From: Dyadobacter sp. 50-39
Lineage (GTDB): Bacteria > Bacteroidota > Bacteroidia > Cytophagales > Spirosomataceae
Length of the DNA stretch: 64,000 nucleotides
Assembly: GCA_001898145.1 (NCBI GenBank)
Contig: MKSR01000012.1
Span: 490,953-554,952 of the forward strand
Direction: 5' to 3'
In this document: piece by piece, positions 33,598-43,207 of the stretch
How positions within the stretch are numbered: the first letter of the stretch is position 1
How the letters are laid out: each line of letters opens with the position of its first letter
Position numbers and translations under genes: made by a program
The notes under the pieces: generated by a model
Told to the model about the DNA's origin: nothing
What the model saw: only the letters and a program-made list of their open reading frames with translations
The model's database searches: none

Positions 33598-36571
33598 ACA
33601 GTTTAACCGCATACAAGCCATTTCGGCTGGTAATGAAAAGCGTACCACCCGATACTGTGACAGTCGATGGCCGCTCCGGCGTTTCGATCATATCCAACTC
33701 CTTTCCGGAAGCATCGAATACATACACCTGCCCATCGGCAATATAAACTTTGCCTTGCTCATCGACTGCCGTACTAAACTCCCCTTTTTCAGCGAATAGT
33801 TGCGGGTCCGACAAATGCCCCCGCGGCCCGACATCGAACTTCATCGTCCGCTTTAAATATTCGTCGGTACCATACAATACTTTCCCCGGAACACCTTCCA
33901 CCAATGCATTCGAACGCGCCAGGTCGTAAACTACCGGCACGATCGTTTCGCCGTCGGGTGCAAGCCAGCATTCGCTGAACTGATTGGTGCTCACTTTCAG
34001 GAAATCGCCCGAATCGCGGCGGCGGTTGGACGGATTCAGTGTCTTCGCAATGCGGGTAACCTTTTCCAGCGGCACTTTGGGGAGCAAATGCAAGGTCTCT
34101 TCGGGCTGGTCGGGGTCCATTGCATACACCAATGTCCCGAAGCCGCTATTACCCCAGCCACTGAACGACGTACCGGCAGCGTCCGGCGGATTCGGAAACG
34201 TTTCGGCCTTGCCATTCACCAGGTAGCCCGGTTTGGGGACGTATTTGAATACGACGATCAGGTTATCCCTCGTATCTACACCCAATGAAAGCGGCTCCCA
34301 GGGGAAGTCGGCCACGAGACTCAATGTACCTGCTGCTGCCGACCATTTATAAATCCGCCGCGCGCGTGACTCACTGAAATAGACGTTACCTTTACTGTCG
34401 TGACAAATACCATCCGCAAATTCAAAGCCTGTGGCCAGTTGCACAGCTTTTCCAAGCTGCAAATCAATCTTACGTGGTTTCGGATAGTCGATGACCAGCT
34501 TGTTAAACTCCCATGGCCGCACTTCCAACCCGGAATTGACATCGTACAGTGGTACAGTCGACGGGTATTTCGTCTGGCTGTAATTATGCACATTCAGAAA
34601 TTCCAGGCTCCGGTTGTTCCACGAACGAATTGAATGCGGGTATGGCGTGCTGACCCGGATCACCCGAAACATATACAAGTTCGCAAAAAGCATATGCTCG
34701 CACGATTCGATTTCCAGCGGCTGGCAACCCGAACTTTCTTTACTCTCCTCTTCGAGCTGCAATGCGTAAACCTTCCAGTTGGAAACATTTTTAAAACGCA
34801 CCTCATTTCTCACATGGTGCTCGACCGACATTGCATATACGCGACCGGGCGTGGATGTGTTCGACACGTAGGCGCCGGCGGAAGCGAATGTATTTGCAGT
34901 CCAGATATTCTTAAATGTGCCACCGCCATTATCAGTTACCCAAAGGCTCCAATACTGCGTATCCCAATGCTGCTCGTTGCCCATATGCGACGAATTGCCC
35001 AAAGCTTCCTGCCCCGGTCTTTTACGCGGGATATTGCCGTGGCCACCCAGAAACTTCACGTCGTTCACATAAGAGTCCGCTCCCGCCATCCATTTCAATC
35101 CAACCGCCCGCGGATTACTTGCCGCAGTGGAGATACCGATGCCGGTGAGGATATTACTTCCTCCCGCCGACGATTCCACCATCGCGACCGGAGGCCCGAA
35201 ACGGCCGAATGCTTCGGTATTATCATTTAATATAAACTGGGTAGAAACCGGATTAAGGCCGATTAACACGGTCTTTTCTTTCAATTTCAGCGTTTGGGTA
35301 ATGCGGTACCAGCCTTGCGGGACGTAGATCACATTGTGCTCGTCGATGGCTGCCTGAATAGCCTTCGTATCGTCGGTGATGCCGTCGCCTTTCGCGCCCA
35401 GTGTTTTAAGGTTTTTCCAGAGCCCGATTTCAGGGAAAGCGGGAATGTCTGTCCGGCCCGGTGCCGGCACTGTTTTCAGCGTTTCAATGTCGTGGGTAGT
35501 AGTATGAATCGGTTTGGCATCGATGGAAGTCATTTGCAGACCATGGTTCAAACTTTTCACCCTGTACATTTCGCCTGCTGCTGGAATTTGCCTTCCGCTG
35601 ATACGAAAATGAGCCAGTACCGGCACATTCCGGCAATAAACATTCCGCAAACTGATCTGGGTATACGCATTATTTTCATTACTGATCACCAATGCATTAC
35701 CACTTATGTTTTCAAAATGGCAATCCTCCATTAACAGCTTTTCGTAAAAATTCGGGTTGATTTCTACAACCGTCGGAGCATTCTTCACGGTCATCCGCAC
35801 GATCGTCAGCCCCGCTTCCTGTGAGCGGATCGCTGCCTTTCGCTGCCCTTCAAAATAAGTATCTACCATCATAAACTGCCATCCGGGCGATGGCTTGAAG
35901 GTGTAAATGCCGTACTCGCCGCCAAAGAAGCGCACATCCTCCATCTCATTCCCCACATCCAACATCCCGGCTTTACCGCTACCCGCATGAACATCTACGT
36001 GCGAAATGAAGCTGTGCTGCGCAAAGTGCGTGCGCAGCGCCACCGCCGAAGGGTTACCCGCGCCTATGCGTAAGTTTACATTGGACATAGCGCTGTAAAA
36101 CGTACTCGCACCAGCATCGGGAACGGGCTGACCTTCTTTGGGAATAGACGACGTAAACCAGAACATGTACTTGGCATTGCCCTTGTCCTGCGGATACTCA
36201 TCCTGAAAGCCGGGCGAATGATCGGCCAGAACAATCTCGGGCCGCTTTTTACCATAACCGATCACCCGGATGGCCGTAGGAATGTAGATCGTCTTGCTAA
36301 TGCGGTAGGTTCCCTCCGGAATGAACACGATACCAAAATTAAAATTGGTCTTCACCTCATAAATAGCCCTTTGCAACTCGTCGGAAACGTCCGTTTTGCA
36401 GTCATTGGTAATCTTGAAATTTTCAGGGGTAAAATAAACGGCGTCCTCATCGCTCAGCCGCCCCTCATAAAACGACTTGCTCTCAGGGAGGCGGGCAACC
36501 TTTTTCTGTTGTGCAAAGCTCGCATGCTGCACCGAAATCATCAGTGCAAGCATCAAAAATGTTCTCAGCAT
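33596..36571 (-). CDS. Secreted fusion: two pectate-lyase-like beta-helix regions and a beta-propeller
   Basis: 991 residues with a signal peptide (MLRTFLMLALMISVQHASFAQ). Residues about 45-340 form a first right-handed beta-helix region of the pectate lyase 3 type. A second starts near 385 with the hallmark LGAKGDGITDDTKAIQAAIDE and IYVPQGWYRITQTL. From about 695 the sequence becomes an SMP-30/NHL-like beta-propeller (FADGICHDSKGNVYFSESRARRIYKW and later KVYIADGQVYVFDASG). This would be an exported polysaccharide lyase or hydrolase with a lactonase-like or binding domain. The polymer attacked is unknown. It lies 6 bases after thuA-like on the same strand, in an apparent operon. Confidence 0.82.
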   Translation of the reverse strand: MLRTFLMLALMISVQHASFAQQKKVARLPESKSFYEGRLSDEDAVYFTPENFKITNDCKTDVSDELQRAIYEVKTNFNFGIVFIPEGTYRISKTIYIPTAIRVIGYGKKRPEIVLADHSPGFQDEYPQDKGNAKYMFWFTSSIPKEGQPVPDAGASTFYSAMSNVNLRIGAGNPSAVALRTHFAQHSFISHVDVHAGSGKAGMLDVGNEMEDVRFFGGEYGIYTFKPSPGWQFMMVDTYFEGQRKAAIRSQEAGLTIVRMTVKNAPTVVEINPNFYEKLLMEDCHFENISGNALVISNENNAYTQISLRNVYCRNVPVLAHFRISGRQIPAAGEMYRVKSLNHGLQMTSIDAKPIHTTTHDIETLKTVPAPGRTDIPAFPEIGLWKNLKTLGAKGDGITDDTKAIQAAIDEHNVIYVPQGWYRITQTLKLKEKTVLIGLNPVSTQFILNDNTEAFGRFGPPVAMVESSAGGSNILTGIGISTAASNPRAVGLKWMAGADSYVNDVKFLGGHGNIPRKRPGQEALGNSSHMGNEQHWDTQYWSLWVTDNGGGTFKNIWTANTFASAGAYVSNTSTPGRVYAMSVEHHVRNEVRFKNVSNWKVYALQLEEESKESSGCQPLEIESCEHMLFANLYMFRVIRVSTPYPHSIRSWNNRSLEFLNVHNYSQTKYPSTVPLYDVNSGLEVRPWEFNKLVIDYPKPRKIDLQLGKAVQLATGFEFADGICHDSKGNVYFSESRARRIYKWSAAAGTLSLVADFPWEPLSLGVDTRDNLIVVFKYVPKPGYLVNGKAETFPNPPDAAGTSFSGWGNSGFGTLVYAMDPDQPEETLHLLPKVPLEKVTRIAKTLNPSNRRRDSGDFLKVSTNQFSECWLAPDGETIVPVVYDLARSNALVEGVPGKVLYGTDEYLKRTMKFDVGPRGHLSDPQLFAEKGEFSTAVDEQGKVYIADGQVYVFDASGKELDMIETPERPSTVTVSGGTLFITSRNGLYAVKL

Positions 36572-36577
36572 ATCCGG

Positions 36578-37354
36578 TTATTTTTGGGCGGCCCAGAGAA
36601 TGGCGTTCTTGAAAATAGTTTTGTAAGCAGTGCTTTCGAATAGCACCGGAGAATGGCCCATAAAAATGTACACATTCCTGGCCTTCTTTCTGGGGTTCGA
36701 CCAGACGACCGGGTGATCGCCCATTTTGATCTTCGAATCCGGCTGGTAGGTCGCTTCATCTACGCTCGCGATCACATCCACGTTGGGTCGCGGACTTTTA
36801 TCGTAGACATACCATTCCTCCTTTTGTACGCGAAATGAGGCTGGAACGCCTTTCATCACCGGATGCTTGCTGTTTTCGACCTTCACAGTGGCTGCTGCAA
36901 AATCAGCGATATAATTTCTGTAGCGAATACCGCCCATAAAATCCTGAAACCAGGGCCAGATTTTATAGCCGTCGAATTCTCCCAGCAAAGTAGCATGGTG
37001 AAACCCGATCCAGCCACCTTTTCCCTGATCAATGTAACGCTCGAAAGCCGCCGCAGCCTCCGGCTTCCAAGCATAGGGCACATAGTCAAGCTGGATGATC
37101 AGCTGGTACTTCGAAAGAAAATCTTCGTTAACCGGATCTGTTTTATCGATATAATCAATACTGAAATGCTCCCGGGCAGCGAGCGAATCCAGCCATGGGC
37201 GGGCGGCCCTGGAATAAGCAATGTGATGGCCGCCGGGCTCGGCCATGGCCAGAACACGAAACTTCGGCTTCACCTGCGCCCAGGCACCGGCTGTGCTGGC
37301 GGCAAGCCATAGCGCAACGCCAAAAACCGGAATTTTCCGGATTACATTTTTCAT
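36578..37354 (-). CDS. ThuA domain protein, exported
   Basis: 258 residues with a signal peptide ending at AGAWAQ. The ThuA fold (a class I glutamine-amidotransferase-like domain) is shown by the strand VLAMAEPGGHH, YDVIIQLDY-like LIIQLDYVPY, GKGGWIGFHHATL, HPVMKGVP and HPVVWSNP. ThuA proteins were first described in trehalose utilisation, and Bacteroidota have many exported copies near sugar-degrading genes; their exact reaction is not established. The gene is flanked by an S15 hydrolase 48 bases upstream and the beta-helix protein downstream. Confidence 0.9.
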   Translation of the reverse strand: MKNVIRKIPVFGVALWLAASTAGAWAQVKPKFRVLAMAEPGGHHIAYSRAARPWLDSLAAREHFSIDYIDKTDPVNEDFLSKYQLIIQLDYVPYAWKPEAAAAFERYIDQGKGGWIGFHHATLLGEFDGYKIWPWFQDFMGGIRYRNYIADFAAATVKVENSKHPVMKGVPASFRVQKEEWYVYDKSPRPNVDVIASVDEATYQPDSKIKMGDHPVVWSNPRKKARNVYIFMGHSPVLFESTAYKTIFKNAILWAAQK

Positions 37355-37355
37355 T

Positions 37356-37385
37356 GGATTTGGGATTAAGGGATTTAGGATTAAA
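37356..37385. repeat. 15-base tandem repeat, two copies, ahead of the thuA-like gene
   Basis: Two adjacent 15-base units (37356-37370 and 37371-37385) of the form GGATTTxGGATTAAx differ at two positions. They start 2 bases upstream of the thuA-like start codon, within the short gap to the upstream S15 hydrolase gene. Confidence 0.6.
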
Positions 37386-37402
37386 AGGGTATTCTGTTGT
37401 TA

Positions 37403-39274
37403 TCAATGCATTACCGGTAAGGTAATGCTGCTTGCATTCCTGGAATCATGGTGGATCGTGATCCGGGATTTCTGGAAATCTGACTCGGTCGCTTCAAAAA
37501 TATTGATGAATTTCTGCGGGTTACGGTCCACCAGCGGAAACCAGCTGCTTTGCACCTGCACCATCAGGCGGTGCCCTTTTTGAAATGTATGCGCCACCTC
37601 ATTCAGTTTCACGGTCACTTTCTCGATTTTATCTTTGGTGAATGGCTCCGGCTTTGAAAAGCTGTTCCTGAACTTGCCCCGCAGCACCTCCGCCCGCACC
37701 ATTTGCTGATAGCCGTCCATTGCCATCGGTTTACCATTCTCCTGCGCAGCGGGTACTTTCGATCCGGCGGGCCATACGTCGATCACTTTCACGATGAAAT
37801 CGGCATCGGAGCCGGTCATGGAAACCATCAGGTCTGCCACTATTTCCCCGGTCAATGTCAGATCTTCCGCCAGTGAATCGGTTTGAAAACTTACCACGTC
37901 CGGACGGCGCGATGCGAAGCGCTGGTCTTCGGCCATATACTCATTATTGCGGTGCCCGCTGATCACATGCGTATACGGAACCGGCTTGGCGGGATCGCTT
38001 TCGTAGCTTGTTCCTCCGCCTGCACTAGCGGGCTTTTTCAGCGACAAAGTGCCTTTCTCACCCAAATAGAACGTGGTAGGCTCACTATTCTTGGGCGGCC
38101 ACACGTCGTAGTACCGCCATTGGTTCGAGCCCGTTTCAAAAACAGTCACCTCGGGCTGATCGAACGTTCCTTTTCCTTTGAGGTGATGGTTGAAAAATTT
38201 CGTTTCGATCTCTTCCTGGTAATACTTATTCAAATCGGCCCCAAACTGATATTGGGCAAAACGCTTCCATGCCGGCGCAGCCCATCCGCCATGTGTCCAC
38301 GGCCCCATTACCAGCCGGCTGTTGTTGCCCGGGCTTTGCTTTTCTATCGCCGCATATGTCTTCAATGCGCCATACAGATCTTCGGCATCAAACCAGCCTC
38401 CTACCACCAGTACCGCAGGTTTGATATTTTTTAAATGCCTTTTGATGTTCCGCGATTGCCAGAACTCGTCATAAACGGGGTGCGCCGTTGTCTGTCGCCA
38501 GATACTGTTCGGATCGGCGAAGTATGGGGCCGCATTGGTTTTCTTTAATGGGCCCAGGTCAAGGAAATACTTATAAGCGTCGCTGTATTCCGCATTAAAA
38601 TGGCTTTGATAACCCGTGCCGTCTTTTGTTTTCGGGCCGTCGAAACCGCTGTAAAAACCAAAATTATCCATCAGGAAGAATGCACCATTATGGTAGCAAT
38701 CGTCCCCGATAAATTCGTCCGACATGGGTGCCTGGGGTGAAACCGCAGCCATGGCCGGGTGTGCATCCGGCAGGCCGGCCGACGAATAGTAGCCGGGAAA
38801 CGAAATGCCCCACTGCCCCACTTTTCCATTGCTTTTGGTGTTTTTCAAAAGCCATTCAACCGTGTCGTAGGTATCGCTCGACTCGTCTACATCTTTATTG
38901 CTCTTCTTGTTTTCGATCGCAGGCGTCATTTCGCGGAATGTACCTTCGCTTTTATAGCGGCCACGAGCATCCTGATACACAAAAATGTATTTCTCCCGCA
39001 TAAGGTACGCATTGGGTCCCAGCGAGCGGCGGTAATTATGCTCCCCATAAGGCCGCACCGAATAGGGCGTGCGCTGCATAATGATCGGGTAAGTCTGCGA
39101 ATTGTCTTTGGGTGTGTAGATGGCCGTGAAAAGTTTCACGCCGTCGCGCATGGGGATGTAATGCTCTGTTTTGGTGTAGTTGGCCTTGACCCAGCTCGTG
39201 TCCGGAGCGGGATTCTGGGCGGCAGCCGCCCACGTTGAAAAGCATAACAAACAGAGCAATACAATTCTTTTCAT
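37403..39274 (-). CDS. CocE/NonD-type S15 hydrolase, secreted
   Basis: 623 residues with a signal peptide (MKRIVLLCLLCFSTWAAAAQ). The alpha/beta-hydrolase nucleophile lies in GQWGISFPGYYSSAG (GxSxxG). Preceding segments YVFVYQDARGRYKSEG and following YNLPDAHPAMAAVSPQAP-like order are typical of the X-Pro dipeptidyl-peptidase S15/cocaine esterase family. The last 200 residues form the jelly-roll domain (PDFIVKVIDVWPAG-like DADFIVKVIDVWP). It hydrolyses an ester or amide (for example glutaryl-7-ACA-type substrates in relatives). First gene of the minus-strand group with thuA-like and the beta-helix fusion. Confidence 0.9.
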   Translation of the reverse strand: MKRIVLLCLLCFSTWAAAAQNPAPDTSWVKANYTKTEHYIPMRDGVKLFTAIYTPKDNSQTYPIIMQRTPYSVRPYGEHNYRRSLGPNAYLMREKYIFVYQDARGRYKSEGTFREMTPAIENKKSNKDVDESSDTYDTVEWLLKNTKSNGKVGQWGISFPGYYSSAGLPDAHPAMAAVSPQAPMSDEFIGDDCYHNGAFFLMDNFGFYSGFDGPKTKDGTGYQSHFNAEYSDAYKYFLDLGPLKKTNAAPYFADPNSIWRQTTAHPVYDEFWQSRNIKRHLKNIKPAVLVVGGWFDAEDLYGALKTYAAIEKQSPGNNSRLVMGPWTHGGWAAPAWKRFAQYQFGADLNKYYQEEIETKFFNHHLKGKGTFDQPEVTVFETGSNQWRYYDVWPPKNSEPTTFYLGEKGTLSLKKPASAGGGTSYESDPAKPVPYTHVISGHRNNEYMAEDQRFASRRPDVVSFQTDSLAEDLTLTGEIVADLMVSMTGSDADFIVKVIDVWPAGSKVPAAQENGKPMAMDGYQQMVRAEVLRGKFRNSFSKPEPFTKDKIEKVTVKLNEVAHTFQKGHRLMVQVQSSWFPLVDRNPQKFINIFEATESDFQKSRITIHHDSRNASSITLPVMH

Positions 39275-39305
39275 GACTGGTTGGTTTTGTTTGGATTACT
39301 AAATT

Positions 39306-39313
39306 CAAAAATA
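39306..39313 (-). promoter_or_regulatory. Candidate -7 element of the S15 hydrolase operon
   Basis: The minus strand reads TATTTTTG here, matching TAnnTTTG, 32 bases upstream of the ATG at 39274. No TTG is found at the expected distance upstream, so only half of the promoter pattern is present. Confidence 0.3.
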
Positions 39314-39367
39314 CGTAAGAAACCGTACATTCGTCCAGTTTAAACTTTCACCACCCCTCCACTCACT

Positions 39368-40504
39368 ATGCGTAAACGGATCATTAAATATTCTTTCATG
39401 ATATTTTTCATTTTTCTGGCATTGATCGTCCTTGGCGGGTATGTGTTCATGCAGCAGCCGTTGTTCGGAAGACACCCCTCCGGCGCAAGGCTCGAAAGGA
39501 TCAAAAAATCGCCGCATTACCGCGACGGGCAGTTCCAAAACGAAAGCTTTACCCCGGACCTCGCCGAAGGTAATAGCTACCTAAAGGTTTTCACCAAGTT
39601 TTTTTTCGGTAAGAGCAAATACAACGTCCCCGGCGCATTGATCCCTTCTCAAAAAACGGATCTGCTGCATTTAAAGCCGGAAGAAAACGTGCTGGTGTGG
39701 TTCGGGCATTCGTCGTACTTCATGCAGATCGACGGCAAAACGATTCTCGTCGACCCGGTTTTCAGCGGCAGTGCTTCACCGATCAAATTCACGACCCCGA
39801 GCTTTAAAGGCAGCGATGTTTACGGCGTCGACGACCTGCCCGCTATCGACTACCTCTTTCTCTCCCACGACCATTGGGACCACCTCGATTACGAGACCAT
39901 TCTGAAACTCAAACCAAAGGTGGGAAAGGTCATTACCGGCCTCGGTACGGGGGAGCATTTCGAATACTGGGGCTACGATGTGGCCAACATTATCGAAAAA
40001 GACTGGAACGAAGGCGCCGATCTGGGCGAAGGTTTCCGGGTAGATTTAACCCCCGGCAGGCATTTTTCGGGCCGCGATTTCCACCGTAACCGCGCATTGT
40101 GGGTCTCGTTTGTGCTACAAACACCCACCATGAAGATCTTCATCGGCGGAGACTCGGGCTATGACAAGCATTTCAAAAAAATCGGGGCGCAATTCGGGCC
40201 GTTCGACTTGGCGCTATTGGAATGCGGCCAGTATAACGAGGCCTGGAAGTATATTCATATGATGCCCGAAGAAACCGTAACAGCCGCCCGCGAGCTCGGT
40301 GCCAGGAAACTCATGCCCGTCCATTGGGCCAAATTCGCCCTTTCCATTCATGACTGGAACGAACCCATTCTCCGTGCCAGCGCCGAAGCTGAAAAGCAAG
40401 GTATGCCGCTCATAACACCGCTCATCGGCCAGAAGGTGGAATTAAAAGGGGACCAGGTATTTACGCAATGGTGGAAAGACGCACGGTTGCAGCCGGAGGG
40501 GTAG
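39368..40504 (+). CDS. MBL-fold metal-dependent hydrolase
   Basis: 378 residues. An N-terminal transmembrane segment (SFMIFFIFLALIVLGGYVFM) anchors the protein. The metal motif is FLSHDHWDHLDYET (HxHxDH), preceded by VLVWFGHSSYFMQIDGKTILVDPVFSG and followed by LTPGRHFSGRD and FIGGDSGYD, then LMPVHWAKF. This order fits the UlaG/NAPE-PLD-like branch of metallo-beta-lactamase-fold enzymes, which includes phosphodiesterases and lactonases. Location is probably periplasmic with a membrane anchor. The substrate is unknown. Confidence 0.9.
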   Translation: MRKRIIKYSFMIFFIFLALIVLGGYVFMQQPLFGRHPSGARLERIKKSPHYRDGQFQNESFTPDLAEGNSYLKVFTKFFFGKSKYNVPGALIPSQKTDLLHLKPEENVLVWFGHSSYFMQIDGKTILVDPVFSGSASPIKFTTPSFKGSDVYGVDDLPAIDYLFLSHDHWDHLDYETILKLKPKVGKVITGLGTGEHFEYWGYDVANIIEKDWNEGADLGEGFRVDLTPGRHFSGRDFHRNRALWVSFVLQTPTMKIFIGGDSGYDKHFKKIGAQFGPFDLALLECGQYNEAWKYIHMMPEETVTAARELGARKLMPVHWAKFALSIHDWNEPILRASAEAEKQGMPLITPLIGQKVELKGDQVFTQWWKDARLQPEG

Positions 40505-40542
40505 CACCGCCCCACGTGTGACGTTACCAATAAGACTAAAAT

Positions 40543-40572
40543 CAAACAGCCGGACGAAAGCCCGGCTGTTTG
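40543..40572. terminator. Terminator hairpin between convergent genes
   Basis: Perfect 11-base arms (40543-40553 and 40562-40572) with an 8-base loop lie between the MBL-fold gene and the convergent T9SS cargo gene. The stem is flanked by A- and T-rich bases, so it may work in both directions. Confidence 0.7.
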
Positions 40573-40597
40573 CATGTTTAGACCTTGGATCTTAACG

Positions 40598-42775
40598 TTA
40601 CTCCGCCTTAATAAACCGCAGTTTCGTCGCTTCGCCGCCGTGGTTGATTTTCATGAAGTAGTGTCCGCCGCCGAGCTTTTTCACGTTGATACGGTGGGTA
40701 TTTTTACCCTCCAGAATACGGATCGACGCGCTGCTTACCGGTTGGCCGGCGATGTTGTAGATCGTTACGTCCGAAGTTCCGGCAGTACGCGAAGAGAACT
40801 GAACGTTCACGAATTCCTGGGCAGGGTTCGGCGCGATAACGGTGCCTGAAATAATGCCCGGGTTAACCGCAATGATCTTGCTTTTTGTATAGCTACCGTC
40901 GATATCGATCTGCTTCAATTGGTAATAGTTTGTACCCAGCAGCGGATTTTGATCCAGGAAAGTGTATTTGCCAATGCGCTGGTCCGTCAGGGATACTTTA
41001 CCCAGAACTTCCTCATTCGCCATGCGATCGTCGAAACGCAGCACTTCGAATTCCTTTCCATCTTCTTCTGCAACCACGTTCCAGCTTAGCTCCACGCCTT
41101 TCTCAACAGCTTTTCCTTCGAAATTTGAAATGTAAATAGGAAGCGGAACATTCACCCCGAATGCGGTAGTAGAAGGTGCCGACTTACAGTTACCGCCCTG
41201 GATTTCGAGGGTATACGCACCGGTAGCCAATGTGTTGTAGTTGATCGTAGGCGTGTTGCTCGTTGGCGCAACGCGGTTCTGACGGATCACAACACCATCC
41301 TTTTTCACTTTCCAGTCGATGGCAAATACATTATCTCCATCGAAAAGGAATCTCAGGCTTGTTTCGCCGGAAGTTACGATCGACTGCAAATTGGGGCCGC
41401 GCGTACAAGCTGTGCGCGTATCGGCTGACGATACGCTGAAACTCCGCGTAGCCACCGACGCTGCCTTGCAATCCTCTGCCTTCAACTCGAAAGTATACGT
41501 ACCATTCTGCAGATAGTTGAATGTCAGGTTAGTAGTATTGGAAGTAAGTGTGCCGGTTTTACCGCTTGCCACTGCAAAGCTGCTTCCATCAAGAATTCTC
41601 CACGAGAATACATGCAGGTTAGTACCGCCAAAGTTGATTGTTGCGCTGCTGGGCGTAACGGAACCGATGCTCGTCACGGACGGGCCATTCAAGCAGTCAG
41701 GAGTAACTACCACAGGTTCGTTGATCGTGAATGCACGGCTGCTCACAGAGGAAGTACAATTGTTTCCTTCAATCTCCAGAGTGTAGTTGCCCGGGGCCAG
41801 TGAAGTGAATGACAAATTCGCAGAAGTAGCGCCGCCGAGATCATTTGTAGTGCCCGACCTCACTTCTGTTGCGCCAGACTTGATACGCCATTTCAGGCTC
41901 GTTACTCCCGAACCGGAGAAACTAACTGTAAGGGCAGTCTGGCTGATGTTGGTGATATTGCTGGCAGTAGGCCCGGAAGTACAGTTGTTGTCAGGTAGCG
42001 GCGTTGCAGGTTTTGGTTCAGCAGGCCAGAAACAGCCATTCGCCATTTCAGTGGTCAACACCCCTCTCCATTGCGGATCAAGGTAGCTGCCATCCTTGCC
42101 CTGAATCGTTTCCACGAGCAAGCCCATGTAGTAAAAGTCATTTCGGGTATCGTTCTCTCCCTGCTTGATCATGACGCGCAACCGTCCGTTCACATACTTG
42201 ATGTATTGGTAGGTATTTCCCGAACCACCCACAAAAACACCAAGCCTGTTACCATCCGGCATGGTCACACCTTTACACGTAATCTGGCTGCCGTTCGTAC
42301 CCAGAAGATTAACGGGGGCTGTGCTCGGATCCACCGGGTTCACACATCCGTTGATCAACGCGTCGTTGCTGGAATTAATGGGGAAAGTACCTTCTTTCAG
42401 GTGGTAAAGAATAAAGACGTTGTCTGCAACCCGGCCGTTCCAGTTGAGGTAAACCCGGTTGTCGGTGATACGTGTGTACACAGGCTGGTCGTCACCGGTC
42501 CTTCCGAGGTATTCACCGTGTGTCCAGATACGGCCACCACAAGTAACCCGGGTAGCGAGCGGCGCAGCCATTTTAGCTGCTATTGTGAAAGATTCGTCCG
42601 CAGACTCAGCGTAGGGATTTCTGATTTCGTAAGAGCCGTTCAGATCACTCGCAATACTGCTTTCTAAGTTTACGCTGTCAGCTGGCATGGCCAGGCCCTC
42701 AGCGTCGTTGTTAGGAGCTGCTGCCACCGAGCTTATCACTCCTCCCGCAAAAACAAGTTTCAGTAAAAATTTCAT
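40598..42775 (-). CDS. Secreted repeat protein with T9SS C-terminal sorting domain
   Basis: The ATG at 42775 gives 725 residues with a signal peptide (MKFLLKLVFAGGVISSVAAA). An N-terminal domain (about 45-260) contains DGSYLDPQWRGVLTTEMANGCFWPA-like conserved strands. Three tandem units of about 85-90 residues follow, each starting with a Cys and G-P-x-(V/A/L) and ending TYTLEIEGNNC-like. A linker with ISNFEGKAVEKGVELSWNV leads to the final 80 residues. These begin APNPAQEFVNVQF and contain VTIYNIAGQ and GGHYFMKI, the type IX secretion sorting domain. The protein is therefore exported across the outer membrane and attached or released. Function unknown. Confidence 0.85.
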   Translation of the reverse strand: MKFLLKLVFAGGVISSVAAAPNNDAEGLAMPADSVNLESSIASDLNGSYEIRNPYAESADESFTIAAKMAAPLATRVTCGGRIWTHGEYLGRTGDDQPVYTRITDNRVYLNWNGRVADNVFILYHLKEGTFPINSSNDALINGCVNPVDPSTAPVNLLGTNGSQITCKGVTMPDGNRLGVFVGGSGNTYQYIKYVNGRLRVMIKQGENDTRNDFYYMGLLVETIQGKDGSYLDPQWRGVLTTEMANGCFWPAEPKPATPLPDNNCTSGPTASNITNISQTALTVSFSGSGVTSLKWRIKSGATEVRSGTTNDLGGATSANLSFTSLAPGNYTLEIEGNNCTSSVSSRAFTINEPVVVTPDCLNGPSVTSIGSVTPSSATINFGGTNLHVFSWRILDGSSFAVASGKTGTLTSNTTNLTFNYLQNGTYTFELKAEDCKAASVATRSFSVSSADTRTACTRGPNLQSIVTSGETSLRFLFDGDNVFAIDWKVKKDGVVIRQNRVAPTSNTPTINYNTLATGAYTLEIQGGNCKSAPSTTAFGVNVPLPIYISNFEGKAVEKGVELSWNVVAEEDGKEFEVLRFDDRMANEEVLGKVSLTDQRIGKYTFLDQNPLLGTNYYQLKQIDIDGSYTKSKIIAVNPGIISGTVIAPNPAQEFVNVQFSSRTAGTSDVTIYNIAGQPVSSASIRILEGKNTHRINVKKLGGGHYFMKINHGGEATKLRFIKAE

Positions 42776-43178
42776 AGAGCGTAAAAAATTAGTGGGCAAA
42801 TGCAACTAATCGATTGTAACACAATTTAGAATCGACACGTTTGTTCGTTCCAAATATACTACAAAGACCTAGAAAAGATTTTATACTTGTAGAATAATAT
42901 TGCTTACAAAATCGTTTATATGCCTCGCTAAAATGCAAGGATATTGACAAAAATAGCGTTGTCGCAATTCCAGACACAATTTTTGTGACAAGTGCATCGA
43001 AAAAATAATGAGAAAAAATGCATTTCACCATGCACAAGATCTGCAAGTGACTGATACTAAGAACGAACTAGCTCTAATAGTAAATCAACTAGTTATAAAA
43101 TACTACCGAGCAAATCGCTTTTATTTTGATGGGCAGGCCGTACAAGTGCGGATCGAATCCGCCAAGGGCAATAAACAA
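42776..43178. other. Non-coding region upstream of the T9SS cargo gene
   Basis: About 400 bases without a convincing gene lie between the cargo gene start and the tRNA terminator. The sequence is AT-richer than its surroundings. A TATATTTG (complement of 42851-42858) could be the -7 element of the cargo gene, 75 bases from its ATG, but no -33 TTG fits. Short frames on both strands (43008-43214 plus, 42789-43046 minus) show no protein character, and the first runs into the terminator hairpin. Confidence 0.45.
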
Positions 43179-43207
43179 AAAAACCGCTCAGGATCTGAGC
43201 GGTTTTT
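43179..43207 (-). terminator. Terminator downstream of tRNA-Glu
   Basis: Perfect 13-base arms (43179-43191 and 43195-43207) with a 3-base loop. On the minus strand the stem is followed by a run of T, and it lies 35 bases beyond the 3' end of the tRNA-Glu gene, so it most likely ends the tRNA transcript. Confidence 0.85.
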
